Positions 8,103-18,184 are shown, counted from the stretch's first letter. The stretch is 35,460 bases of DNA from an uncultured Lachnospiraceae bacterium (GCA_947169935.1 CAMVRS010000018.1:1-35460); one strand, 5' to 3'. The notes: generated by a model not told the origin, from the letters alone. Translations and numbers: made by a program.

Positions 8103-9191
8103 CTATAACAATTCTTTTATAAAGGGTATTTTCTTAAGTACAAAGGTGACCACTCCGCAGACCACAAAACTCAGCACCACCCAGCATAAACAGAAAAGCA
8201 ATCCGTACGCGTAATCCCCGAAAAATCTTATATATGCAGGATAGATAGCCATCTTAAGGAAGGGATCCAGCAGATATATACCAAAGGTCAGGGAACCCAC
8301 AAAGCAGACCGTGGATGCGATCTTTCCTTCCGACAGTTTGGGAAAACGCTCTGTAAAAAGGTATTTCATTAAGATAAATACAAATATCCCGCCGATATAC
8401 TCCGACACCATATAGTATTTTTCGGGATATTCCCCTTCAAGATCCGTAGCAAAATGCAATCCTACACTGCTGATACCAACTGCAATAAAAGTGATGATCC
8501 CCATAAGCCATAACGTGGATGCCTTGATCTTCCTGATATCCAGACGCTTATCTATAAAGTATCCCGTCAGGGCGTAGAAGAAACAGTTTATGGCAGCTAT
8601 TGGGAAATTTAAATGTCCGCTAAGTGCTATCCCTTTGAATCCCCCGATCTTAGCAACCAGGTTGAAGACAGGCAGTACCGAGCAGAGTATGAAATGGATC
8701 ACAAAGAAAAATATATACTCACCCCAGCCGAATCGTTTGGCAGCCGGCCGCAGTACCGGAAGAACAAAAAGCAGGGAAAGATAAGCATATAAGAACCAGA
8801 GGCTGAAAGCGCCTTCCACATTTCCGGCAAAAAGACGTGTGATGAAATCCCATACGGAAAGATACAGCCCGTTACCGTGAACATATTCTATCAGGGCAGA
8901 GGCTATATAGGTCAGCAGGTTCATTCCCACTAAAAGGATACTGAAACGCAGTATCCTCTTTTTTAATAATACGGATATGGATTCGTCCCTGGGTATCAGC
9001 AGTGCGCCGGAAAGCATAAAAAACACGGGAATACTCAGACGTGTGAAGATGACGGAAAAAAGATAGATCCAGTGCAGCAGGCCTTCGTGTTCCACGTAAT
9101 TGCTCACAAAGGGGAGATGATTGAGCATAACAAATGCAATCGAAAGGATACGTAATATTTCAATGTATACCAATTTGTTCTTTTTTTCCAT
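8103..9191 (-). CDS. Acyltransferase-3 family membrane protein
   Basis: This 362-residue integral membrane protein belongs to the acyltransferase-3 family, which includes OatA, WecH and many exopolysaccharide O-acetyltransferases. It begins KLVYIEILRILSIAFVMLNH, where the conserved N-terminal Glu/Arg and His of the family are visible. A conserved RLSIPVFFMLSGALLIPRD block follows, then about ten transmembrane helices. There is no C-terminal SGNH domain, so it would need a separate partner or act alone. It starts 27 bases after the ABC exporter stop with no clear promoter or strong ribosome binding site (only ACAAAG), so it is probably the third gene of that transcript. The substrate is unknown. 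Confidence 0.85.
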   Translation of the reverse strand: MEKKNKLVYIEILRILSIAFVMLNHLPFVSNYVEHEGLLHWIYLFSVIFTRLSIPVFFMLSGALLIPRDESISVLLKKRILRFSILLVGMNLLTYIASALIEYVHGNGLYLSVWDFITRLFAGNVEGAFSLWFLYAYLSLLFVLPVLRPAAKRFGWGEYIFFFVIHFILCSVLPVFNLVAKIGGFKGIALSGHLNFPIAAINCFFYALTGYFIDKRLDIRKIKASTLWLMGIITFIAVGISSVGLHFATDLEGEYPEKYYMVSEYIGGIFVFILMKYLFTERFPKLSEGKIASTVCFVGSLTFGIYLLDPFLKMAIYPAYIRFFGDYAYGLLFCLCWVVLSFVVCGVVTFVLKKIPFIKELL

Positions 9192-9218
9192 CTTTGTCAG
9201 TATATCACGCAGTCTGCG

Positions 9219-11168
9219 TCAGGCCGACTGAATGCCTGTATACAGCTGATAATACTTTCCTTTTTCTTCCAGCAGTTCCTCATGGGTTCCGCGCTCGATT
9301 ATGCGGCCCTGCTCAAGGACCATTATACAGTCACTGTTACGTACAGTGGAAAGCCTGTGGGCTATAACAAAGGTGGTGCGCCCGCTCATAAGGCGGTCCA
9401 TTCCTTCCTGTACCAGCTTCTCCGTACGCGTATCAATAGATGAGGTAGCCTCATCAAGGATCAGCACGGGGGGATCTGCTATGGCGGCCCTGGCAATAGA
9501 TAAGAGCTGTCTCTGGCCCTGGCTCAGCGCCCCGCCGTCACCGGCCAGCATCGTATCATAGCCTTCGGGAAGCCTGCTGATAAAGCCGTGCGCATTGGCC
9601 AGCTTTGCAGCTGCCTCCACTTCCTCATCGGTAGCATCCAGTCTTCCGTAACGGATATTTTCGCGCACGGTGCCGGTAAACAGATGAGTCTCCTGAAGCA
9701 CTATTCCCAGTGAATGACGCAGATCATCTTTCTTTATTTTATTGACATTGATGCCGTCGTATCGTATCTTGCCGTCCTGTATATCGTAGAAACGGTTGAT
9801 CAGATTGGTGATGGTAGTCTTTCCTGCGCCTGTGGAACCTACGAAAGCTATCTTCTGCCCCGGCTTTGCAAAGAGCTTGATATCATGCAGCACCATCTTT
9901 TCATCGGTATAACCGAAGTCCACTCCGTCAAATACCACATCACCCTGAAGCTTGACATAGGTGGTGGTACCGTCTGCTTTGTGGAAATGCTTCCAGGCCC
10001 AGATACCTGTGCGCTCGCTGCTCTCCTTAAGCTCGCCGTTCTCTTCCACCGCATTCACCAGCGTTACATATCCGTCGTCAACCTCCGGCTTCTCATCCAG
10101 GAGCTTAAAGATCCTGTCTGCGCCGGCCAGAGCCATTACTATGGAGTTGAACTGCTGGCTGACCTGGTTGATGGGCCAGTTAAAGCTCTTGTTGAATGAA
10201 AGGAAGCTTGCCAGATCGCCTATATTGATAGCCAAAGCCGACGTGGGATCCACAGCCAGAGCCAGGATGCCGCCTACGACCGCACAAAGCACATAACTTA
10301 AGTTGCCCAGCTGCGCATTGATAGGTCCCAGGATATTCACATACTTGCTGGCCTTATATGCGGAATCCGTAAGATTTTCGTTAAGTTCATCAAACTTTGC
10401 GATGTTTACAGCCTCATGATTGAAGACCTTAACTACCTTCTGGCCTTCCATCATCTCCTCTACAAAACCGTTAAGTGCGCCCAGCTGCTTCTGCTGCTGA
10501 ACGAAGTAACGGCTGCTGCCGCCGGCTGCCTTTCCTGTGGCAAAGAGCATAAGCACAACCATGAACATGGTAACGCCTGTCAGCACAGGACTTAAGATGA
10601 TCATGCTTATGAATACGCTCACGATGGTGATCGCAGAGTTTAATATCTGCGGAAGACTCTGGCTTATCATCTGCCTCAGGGTATCGATATCATTGGTATA
10701 GATACTCATGATATCGCCATGGGCATGCGTGTCAAAATATTTGATAGGCAGGCGCTGCATCTTCGAAAAGAGCTGGTAACGCATGTTATTCAGTGTTCCC
10801 TGTGTCACATAGATCATCAGCTTGTTCTGCACATAACCTGCAACCACGCCGATCAGATAAATGACTGCCATGAAAAGTATCGCATACAGAAGACCGCTGT
10901 AGTCCACACTCTCTCCCTTAAGTGAAGCATCAAGCATGGGCGTGATATAGTCATTTATCAGCGTACGCAAAAACATCGTTCCCTTTATGGAACACAATAC
11001 GCTGGTAATGATGCATGCCACCACAAGTATTACATGTATCAGATAATCCTTGAATACATAAGAAAACACCCTGGCCAGTATCTTTCCGGGGTTTTCCAGC
11101 TTGGGACGGGGTCCCCTGGCCATGGGCCCGCGGCCCATCTTGACTTCTCTGGGTTTACTCTCTGCCAT
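9219..11168 (-). CDS. ABC exporter half-transporter, catalytically intact subunit (multidrug/lipid type)
   Basis: This 649-residue fused permease-ATPase has six transmembrane helices in residues about 35-340. A roughly 45-residue insertion containing WAWKHF precedes an ABC ATPase domain (about 395-640). Walker A is GSTGAGKTT, the signature is LSQGQRQLL, Walker B ends in LILDEATSSID with the catalytic Glu, and the H-loop is VIAHRLST. It should pair with the subunit encoded upstream, as in LmrCD/BmrCD-type heterodimers. This subunit supplies the hydrolytic Walker A/B. Its own signature has Gln for the second Gly (LSQGQ), which fits a signature facing the degenerate site. AAGGAG seven bases upstream supports the start. 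The substrate cannot be read from sequence; drug, lipid or peptide are all possible. Confidence 0.9.
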   Translation of the reverse strand: MAESKPREVKMGRGPMARGPRPKLENPGKILARVFSYVFKDYLIHVILVVACIITSVLCSIKGTMFLRTLINDYITPMLDASLKGESVDYSGLLYAILFMAVIYLIGVVAGYVQNKLMIYVTQGTLNNMRYQLFSKMQRLPIKYFDTHAHGDIMSIYTNDIDTLRQMISQSLPQILNSAITIVSVFISMIILSPVLTGVTMFMVVLMLFATGKAAGGSSRYFVQQQKQLGALNGFVEEMMEGQKVVKVFNHEAVNIAKFDELNENLTDSAYKASKYVNILGPINAQLGNLSYVLCAVVGGILALAVDPTSALAINIGDLASFLSFNKSFNWPINQVSQQFNSIVMALAGADRIFKLLDEKPEVDDGYVTLVNAVEENGELKESSERTGIWAWKHFHKADGTTTYVKLQGDVVFDGVDFGYTDEKMVLHDIKLFAKPGQKIAFVGSTGAGKTTITNLINRFYDIQDGKIRYDGINVNKIKKDDLRHSLGIVLQETHLFTGTVRENIRYGRLDATDEEVEAAAKLANAHGFISRLPEGYDTMLAGDGGALSQGQRQLLSIARAAIADPPVLILDEATSSIDTRTEKLVQEGMDRLMSGRTTFVIAHRLSTVRNSDCIMVLEQGRIIERGTHEELLEEKGKYYQLYTGIQSA

Positions 11169-11196
11169 TACTCTCTCCTTCTATACTCAGGAACCC

Positions 11197-12951
11197 TTAG
11201 CGGGGCTCATCAAAGTCACCGTTTCCCGAAGTCTGTGACTCGTAAACATCTCTGTAAATATCATTACCCTTAAGCAGCTCTTCGTGGGTTCCGAAACCGT
11301 TTACCCTGCCTTCTTCAAGAACGATTATACGGTCCGCATCCATTACGCTGGATACACGCTGCGCGATGATCAGCTTGGTAGTGCCGGGTATCGCCTTCTT
11401 AAAAGCCTCACGTATCTTTGCATCCGTAGCGGTATCAACAGCGGATGTGGAATCATCAAGTATAAGTATCTTGGGTTTCTTAAGCAAAGCCCGCGCAATG
11501 CACAGACGCTGCTTCTGTCCGCCGGAAACATTGCTGCCGCCCTGTTCTATGCGGGTATTGTATTTCTCCGGCATCTTTTCGATAAATTCATCGGCACAGG
11601 CCATGCGGCAGGCTTCTATGCATTCTTCTTCGGTAGCATCAGCCTTGCCCCAGCGCAGATTCTCCAGTATAGTTCCGGAGAACAGCACGTTCTTCTGAAG
11701 CACCACGCTCACCTCATCACGCAAAAGCGACATATCATAATCACGCACATCCACGCCGCCTACTTTTACCGATCCCTGTGTAACATCATAGAGTCTGCTG
11801 ATAAGGTTGACCAGTGAGGTCTTCGCGCTTCCGGTAGCGCCTATGATGCCTATGGTCTCGCCGCTCTTGATGCTCAGATTCACATCCTTGAGCACAGGCG
11901 CGCCGTTACCGGTCTTGTCATATGCGAAGTCAACATCATCAAATACTATGCTGCCGTCCTTTACCTCGGTAACGGGATTCTCGGGATTCTTAACATCGGG
12001 CTCTTCGTTGAGCACTTCACATATACGCTCTCCACTGGCTATGGACATTGAAGACATAACAAAGATCATGGATATCATCATGAGGCTCATCAGTATGTTC
12101 ATGCAGTAAGTCAAAAGGCTCATCAGATCGCCGGTCTCCAACACGGTGCCGCCGCTCTCAACTATTATATGTGCTCCAAACCAGCTGATCAGCAGTATAC
12201 ATGCATTTACGGTCAGTGACATCAAAGGCCAGTTGATGATGACCTTGTTCTCTGCCTTTACAAAAAGCTTGTAGATATTATCGCTGGCTTTCTTCATGCG
12301 CTCCTTCTCGTATTCCTCACGCACAAAAGCCTTTACCACACGGATTGAGGAAACATTCTCCTGAACGGTATTGTTCAGATCATCGTACTTCTTAAATACC
12401 TGGGTAAAATATTTCATCGCGGATCTCATGATAAAGAAAAGGCAGACAGCCAGAAAGATGACCGCGATAAGATATACGCTGGCTATCTTCGGAGATATGA
12501 TAAATGCGGCCGTCATGGCCATCACCATATTGAAGGGCGCACGGAAACACATACGCAGTCCCATCTGATAAGCATTCTGAACATTGTTAACATCCGTGGT
12601 AAGACGCGTGATCAGACCTGCTGTTGAGAACTTGTCGATATTGGCAAACGAAAAAGTCTGGATGCGGTCGAACATGCCCTTACGCAGATTCTTTGCAAAG
12701 CCCGTTGCCGCCTTTGCCGCAAACACACCGCCCAGTATGCCGCTCACCAGACCGCCTATAGCCAGAAGCACCATGAAGATACCTGTAATATAGATATGAT
12801 CGAGGTCTCCTTTATTGATACCGTCATCAACTATAGATGCCATATAGATCGGTATGAGGATCTCAAACAACACCTCAAATATCATACAGATAGGGGTAGC
12901 TATGGACGCTGCCTTATACTCCCTGACATAAGAAAAAAGTTTCTTGAACAT
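11197..12951 (-). CDS. ABC exporter half-transporter, degenerate-site subunit
   Basis: This 584-residue protein has six transmembrane helices (about 15-310) followed by an ABC ATPase domain. Its nucleotide site is degenerate in three places. Walker A is GATGSAKTS, with Ala for the Gly before Lys. Walker B ends LILDDSTSAVD, with Asp for the catalytic Glu. The switch region is IIAQRVSS, with Gln for His. The signature VSGGQKQRL is intact and would complete the active site of the partner. This is the asymmetric pattern known for LmrC/BmrC/TM287-type heterodimers, so it is a functional specialisation and not decay. The AGGA at the ribosome binding site is about nine bases before the ATG. The gene is first in the transcript, with a strong promoter containing a palindrome just upstream. 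No linked regulator gene is present. Confidence 0.9.
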   Translation of the reverse strand: MFKKLFSYVREYKAASIATPICMIFEVLFEILIPIYMASIVDDGINKGDLDHIYITGIFMVLLAIGGLVSGILGGVFAAKAATGFAKNLRKGMFDRIQTFSFANIDKFSTAGLITRLTTDVNNVQNAYQMGLRMCFRAPFNMVMAMTAAFIISPKIASVYLIAVIFLAVCLFFIMRSAMKYFTQVFKKYDDLNNTVQENVSSIRVVKAFVREEYEKERMKKASDNIYKLFVKAENKVIINWPLMSLTVNACILLISWFGAHIIVESGGTVLETGDLMSLLTYCMNILMSLMMISMIFVMSSMSIASGERICEVLNEEPDVKNPENPVTEVKDGSIVFDDVDFAYDKTGNGAPVLKDVNLSIKSGETIGIIGATGSAKTSLVNLISRLYDVTQGSVKVGGVDVRDYDMSLLRDEVSVVLQKNVLFSGTILENLRWGKADATEEECIEACRMACADEFIEKMPEKYNTRIEQGGSNVSGGQKQRLCIARALLKKPKILILDDSTSAVDTATDAKIREAFKKAIPGTTKLIIAQRVSSVMDADRIIVLEEGRVNGFGTHEELLKGNDIYRDVYESQTSGNGDFDEPR

Positions 12952-12991
12952 AATAACATCCTTTCAGGATACACAAAAAATACCTGTCTAT

Positions 12992-13019
12992 TTTATATCA
13001 ATCAGGGGATTGATGTCAA
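12992..13019 (-). promoter_or_regulatory. ABC exporter promoter with palindromic operator in the spacer
   Basis: On the minus strand a perfect TTGACA (13014-13019) is followed after 16 bases by TATAAA (12992-12997). Between them lies the perfect inverted repeat ATCAATC-AGGG-GATTGAT (12997-13014), which fills the spacer and touches both boxes. This is the classic position for a dimeric repressor. The -35 box starts only a few bases beyond the stop of the preceding gene. Confidence 0.65.
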
Positions 13020-13023
13020 ATCA

Positions 13024-14397
13024 TCAAAACTCTTTATAGCAGATAAGCCGGTTAAGAAAACGGTCATATACGGTGACGGAAAGTCCCGGATGTTCCTTAC
13101 TGTAGATCCCCCGGTTTATCATTATCGTACCGTTCTCTATCCTTAAGGTGGAATATTTATCCAAATCCTCCAGATAAGGTTCATCCCCTGCTCTGTATAT
13201 CACCTGATCCTTAAGGACCCAGATACCGCCGCGCATCAGATCATCCTCTGTCAGGCCATATTCCGTAAGTATTTCATACTTCTGCGGATCATATTCTTCA
13301 TTATCATTATAAATATTCAATATTGATACGGTATCGTCAAGACGCAGCATCATGGGAAGGAACTCATACATATCATACGATCCGGCCATTGCATCTCCAT
13401 CCCTGCGATGCTCATAATATTTCAGATCCAGATCCCACTGTTCGTAACCCGCTTCTCCGCGATGGTCCGGCAGGTCATAGGTATTATCCAGCCATTCCGC
13501 CATGAATCTGGAAAGTTTCTTTGCTCCCAGAGCATTAACATGAGTCTCGTCAAAGAAATCCGTCTCGGGATCTATTGCCAGCTCGTCCGTCATGCGGTTA
13601 AAGTCAAATATCGGTATTTCGTATTCATCCGCATAAACCACGGCATGGTCTATATACTGCTGCTCATCCTCATAGGAATGGAATGGCAGCGACATAAAAA
13701 CAAGTTCACAGTTATTCTCAGCGCACAGGCTGCGCAGATCATCCAGCCACTTTTCCTGATCCGAAAGGAACATCTTAGGCGATGCTTCATCCGGTCTGTA
13801 CAGCCAGGTGGGCATGGATTCCCAATTGAGATATTCTCCCCTGGCAAAGTAATTGGGCGCATCCAGGTCAAAATCATAACGGGTAAGCTCACGGTACCTG
13901 GTATGTATGATGGGCCAGCGCACCACATAATCATATATATTTGCGGATACACTCTCGTCCTTTGCGGCATATGCCTTAAGCTGCGGAAGCGTGTCCTTTG
14001 ATAAAGGCAGCGACAGATAATTGCGATATACATTTCCGATATGCTCGTGCTTATCAAATGACAGCGCAAACATATCAACCACAGCCACTTTGGGCGACTG
14101 GGTCTTAAACATGTGTTTCATATAATAGTATGCCGAATCCCTGTCCATTCCTGAAATGGATACATTAAAGGCGGATATCCCCCAGTCACTCCACATATAG
14201 GAAGGATAAATTCCCGCATAAACATGAGAGCTGCCCACAAAAACAACATCCACCGTATCATCAGGAGTATACTTAAGCTCCGTGACCGATGAGATATAGT
14301 CTCCGTGCGTATCCTTCCAGCGCAGCACCCCGTACACCGCTGACAGCCACAGGAAACACAGCGTTATGAAACATATAACTCTTACCGCTTTCTTCAT
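13024..14397 (-). CDS. SGNH-hydrolase-like membrane-anchored partner of MBOAT copy 2
   Basis: This 457-residue protein has an N-terminal membrane anchor (about residues 5-25) and an extracellular SGNH-like domain. The nucleophile block is VFVGSSHVYAG, where Ser57 would be the catalytic serine in place of the GDS motif. The C-terminal block is DETHVNALGAKKLS, with Asp283 and His286. It follows the second MBOAT gene by nine bases, so it is the likely transferase partner in O-acylation of a surface polymer. It differs clearly from the AlgJ/AlgX-like partner of the first cassette: here the Ser comes first and the Asp-His pair last, in normal SGNH order. The two cassettes are therefore not simple duplicates. 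The last about 130 residues have no recognisable motif. Confidence 0.8.
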   Translation of the reverse strand: MKKAVRVICFITLCFLWLSAVYGVLRWKDTHGDYISSVTELKYTPDDTVDVVFVGSSHVYAGIYPSYMWSDWGISAFNVSISGMDRDSAYYYMKHMFKTQSPKVAVVDMFALSFDKHEHIGNVYRNYLSLPLSKDTLPQLKAYAAKDESVSANIYDYVVRWPIIHTRYRELTRYDFDLDAPNYFARGEYLNWESMPTWLYRPDEASPKMFLSDQEKWLDDLRSLCAENNCELVFMSLPFHSYEDEQQYIDHAVVYADEYEIPIFDFNRMTDELAIDPETDFFDETHVNALGAKKLSRFMAEWLDNTYDLPDHRGEAGYEQWDLDLKYYEHRRDGDAMAGSYDMYEFLPMMLRLDDTVSILNIYNDNEEYDPQKYEILTEYGLTEDDLMRGGIWVLKDQVIYRAGDEPYLEDLDKYSTLRIENGTIMINRGIYSKEHPGLSVTVYDRFLNRLICYKEF

Positions 14398-14406
14398 CCT
14401 TTATCC

Positions 14407-15885
14407 CTAAAAATCAAAATATATAAACTGCGCAGAGTCAAAGTCGGCTCCGTATTCTCCCCAGACCACTACAGCAGTTATAAGGAAAATATACACCAGC
14501 CACCTGAACCAGAGATTCTGCTTCATCATAAATATGCCTATGTCTGTCTTCTTTACTTCCCTTACCACGGATACCGCAAACATCAGCAATACGCCAAAGA
14601 TCAGTATCCCCATTTCCCTGCGGTCAAGTCCCCAGCCAAAAATGCTCTCATCAAATATCACCCAGGGGTTAAATCGCGTGAACATGCGCTTTATAAATCT
14701 GAACGCCAGACTCATGGAGCCGGCACGGAAAAATATCCATGCAAAGCCGGTAAGCAGACAGGTTATAATGCAGCGCCCCGCTTTAAAGCTGAAGGCCTCT
14801 CTGTCTGTCTTGAAAAGATCCAGGATCTTCTCCCTTGCGGGTTTTAACAGATCCCCCGCTACCTGATACATTCCGTGCAGGCCGCCCCAGAATACGTAAC
14901 ACCATGAAGCTCCGTGCCAGAGTCCGCTGGTGAGGAAAGTGACCATCAGATTAAAATACTTGCGTATCCTGCCTTTTCTGTTTCCTCCCAGAGGGATATA
15001 AACATAATCCCTGAACCAGGTGCTTAAAGAAATATGCCAGCGGTGCCAGAATTCCGATATGCTCTGTGCAAAATAGGGTGCATTAAAATTCTCCATAAGG
15101 CTGAAGCCCATCATCCTGGCCGCTCCTATGGCTATGGCAGAATACCCCGCAAAGTCGGCATATATCTGCAATGAAAAGCCGGCTGCCGCCGCCAGCGCCT
15201 CAACGGTTCCTATTGCATGCACATTTGTGTATATGGTATCCACAAGTATGGACACGCGGTCCGCTATGCACATCTTCATAAAGTATCCCCAGAGCATCAG
15301 CCCAAGCCCGGATACTATGCCGTCATAATTCCAGAGACGTTTCTTACCACTTTCCTTAACCTGCTTTAACAGACTGCCGCTTCGTTCTATAGGGCCTGCA
15401 ACAAGCTGCGGGAAAAAGCTCACAAAAAGGGCATAATCAAGAAAGTTCTTCTCTGCCTTTATATTTCCCCTGTACACGTCTATCGAATAGCCCAGGCTCT
15501 GGAAGGTATAGAAAGATATACCCACGGGAAGCAGCAGATCAAAGGGCTTGGAGACCGCCTGCAGATGCAGTTTTGCAAGTACTGAGTTTAAATTCGATAA
15601 AGCAAAATCAAAATATTTGAAGAAGAACAAAACAGCAAGATTCATTATTATGACTGCTGCCAGAGCCGCCTTTTTCCCTTTGGGAAAACGCTCTATAACA
15701 AGCCCCGCCGCATATGTTGCTACTGTCGAGAATAAAATAAGAAGCACGTACTCAGGTCTCCAACACATATAAAAAAAATAGCTGGCGGCCAGAAGCCACG
15801 GCTTTCTGAGTATCCCCGGCAGGATATAATACAATAAGAGGACCGCCGGGAAGAATATCAGGAATTGCAATGAATTAAACAGCAT
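14407..15885 (-). CDS. MBOAT family membrane-bound O-acyltransferase, copy 2
   Basis: This is a second AlgI-like membrane O-acyltransferase, 492 residues from the ATG at 15885. It begins MLFNSLQFLIFFPAVLLLYY, the usual MBOAT N terminus. It carries SISEFWHRWHISLSTWFRDY and the active-site His324 in GLWHGASWCYVFWG. Some ten transmembrane helices are visible. The start at 15885 is chosen over an in-frame ATG at 15966 for two reasons. A promoter lies at 15910-15938, between the two. AAAGG also sits just upstream of 15885. The gene is first in a two-gene operon with the SGNH protein. It shares architecture with the 5572-6963 protein but is diverged in sequence, so it probably has a different acceptor polymer. 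Confidence 0.9.
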   Translation of the reverse strand: MLFNSLQFLIFFPAVLLLYYILPGILRKPWLLAASYFFYMCWRPEYVLLILFSTVATYAAGLVIERFPKGKKAALAAVIIMNLAVLFFFKYFDFALSNLNSVLAKLHLQAVSKPFDLLLPVGISFYTFQSLGYSIDVYRGNIKAEKNFLDYALFVSFFPQLVAGPIERSGSLLKQVKESGKKRLWNYDGIVSGLGLMLWGYFMKMCIADRVSILVDTIYTNVHAIGTVEALAAAAGFSLQIYADFAGYSAIAIGAARMMGFSLMENFNAPYFAQSISEFWHRWHISLSTWFRDYVYIPLGGNRKGRIRKYFNLMVTFLTSGLWHGASWCYVFWGGLHGMYQVAGDLLKPAREKILDLFKTDREAFSFKAGRCIITCLLTGFAWIFFRAGSMSLAFRFIKRMFTRFNPWVIFDESIFGWGLDRREMGILIFGVLLMFAVSVVREVKKTDIGIFMMKQNLWFRWLVYIFLITAVVVWGEYGADFDSAQFIYFDF

Positions 15886-15909
15886 GTACCTTTTCTCTCC
15901 CGGCGGTAT

Positions 15910-15938
15910 ATTATACAGTAATGCGGCAATATTAACAA
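15910..15938 (-). promoter_or_regulatory. Promoter of the second MBOAT-SGNH operon
   Basis: On the minus strand TTGTTA (15933-15938) is followed after 17 bases by a perfect TATAAT (15910-15915). It decides the start of the downstream gene, because the longer reading frame would begin upstream of it. Confidence 0.75.
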
Positions 15939-15963
15939 GGGTGAATCCGTTATTCCCGCGCCG

Positions 15964-16000
15964 CAAAACAAAAAGAGAGCCCCGGATTTCCGGAGCTCTC
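15964..16000 (-). terminator. Rho-independent terminator of gdhA
   Basis: On the minus strand a GC-rich stem of about 12 base pairs (AGAGC.CCGGA / TCCGG.GCTCT, 15975-16000) is followed by TTTTTGTTTT (15965-15974). It begins about 20 bases after the gdhA stop and separates gdhA from the MBOAT operon promoter. A perfect 14-bp palindrome GAAATGATCATTTC (16003-16016) lies between the stop and the terminator. Confidence 0.93.
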
Positions 16001-16021
16001 CCGAAATGATCATTTCAGCTC

Positions 16022-17410
<1,389 letters not shown>

Positions 17411-17488
17411 CTAATAAAGCGGCATTTACGAGCGCATTAAAAACGCCATAAATACCGCCTTTGGTATCAGAAACATGCTCTTCCTTAA

Positions 17489-17527
17489 TTTACAAACCTC
17501 GATTATCCTATCAAATCTGTTTGTAAA
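17489..17527. promoter_or_regulatory. Inverted repeat upstream of gdhA
   Basis: TTTACAAAC (17489-17497) and GTTTGTAAA (17519-17527) are exact reverse complements separated by 21 bases. Their centres are 30 bases apart, close to three helical turns. They lie about 120 bases upstream of the gdhA start, where a promoter is expected. A minus-strand GATAAT sits between the arms at 17502-17507, but no -35 box with ideal spacing was found. It may be an operator for a nitrogen-responsive regulator; that role is inferred from position only. Confidence 0.4.
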
Positions 17528-17542
17528 ATGCAAGTACTTTTT

Positions 17543-18184
17543 TTATTTCTTTATGGTGATGCTGTTGATGACCGGCTGCTGATCTGCGGGTACCGTACCG
17601 TTATCATCAACAGGTACTACTGTTTCGCAGATAGCATCCACCACTTCCATGCCGCTGACCACTTTTCCGAAGGAGGCATATAAGCCGTCCAGCGACATAT
17701 GGTTACGCTCGCTGTCCTCATGTACGATAAAAAACTGCGAAGAGGCACTGTTGGGATCTTTTCCTCTTGCCATACTGATCACGCCACGGTCGTGTAAAAG
17801 AGGATTGTCGAATCCGTTAGCCTGAAACTCTCCTTTTATAGTATGATCTGATCCTCCGATCCCCATTCCCAGAGGATCGCCGCCCTGTATCATAAAACCG
17901 GTCATTATCCTGTGGAAAGTAAGCCCGTCATAAAAGCCGCTTTCAGCCAGGTTCACAAAATTCTCTACTGTTTCGGGTGCTATATCCGGATAAAGTACCA
18001 GTTCAATGGTTCCGTAATCTTTTACATCAATAGTCGCATAAATCTCGGTGTTTTTTTCAGGCTCCTCCTGGGGCGTAACAGCTGCCTGTTCCCCCTCCCC
18101 GGTGCCGGCGGTTGTCTTTGTTTTGGTTCCGCACGCTGTTAGAAGCAGCATGCAGCTCAGCATGATCAACAGTAACTTTTTCAT
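17543..18184 (-). CDS. Cyclophilin-type peptidyl-prolyl isomerase lipoprotein
   Basis: This 213-residue lipoprotein is predicted to catalyse prolyl cis-trans isomerisation for proteins folding on the outer face of the membrane. A type II signal peptide ends in the lipobox LLTAC (Cys18), followed by a low-complexity Thr/Gly/Glu linker to about residue 48. The cyclophilin core follows, with APETVENFVNLAESGFYDG, the active-site Arg in FHRIMTGFMIQGGDP, the GVISMARG strand and SQFFIVH. GGAGG nine bases before the ATG supports the start. The gene is separated from gdhA by about 170 bases and from the upstream gene by the structured 201-bp element, so it may be transcribed alone. The client is unknown. 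Confidence 0.93.
   Translation of the reverse strand: MKKLLLIMLSCMLLLTACGTKTKTTAGTGEGEQAAVTPQEEPEKNTEIYATIDVKDYGTIELVLYPDIAPETVENFVNLAESGFYDGLTFHRIMTGFMIQGGDPLGMGIGGSDHTIKGEFQANGFDNPLLHDRGVISMARGKDPNSASSQFFIVHEDSERNHMSLDGLYASFGKVVSGMEVVDAICETVVPVDDNGTVPADQQPVINSITIKK

Noticed and set aside
9207-9219. ACGCAG-T-CTGCGT palindrome at the end of the ABC gene as a terminator
   Set aside because: The usable stem is only four pairs once a loop is allowed, and no T-run follows.
11197-12951. Degenerate ABC subunit as a decaying pseudogene
   Set aside because: The frame is intact and the exact set of changes matches the known asymmetric heterodimer type.
12997-13014. Hairpin after the SGNH gene as a terminator
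   Set aside because: No T-run follows on either strand, and it lies exactly between a good -35 and -10, so an operator is the better reading.
14407-15966. Longer MBOAT start at 15966
   Set aside because: It lies upstream of the promoter at 15910-15938; the ATG at 15885 has AAAGG and the usual family N terminus.
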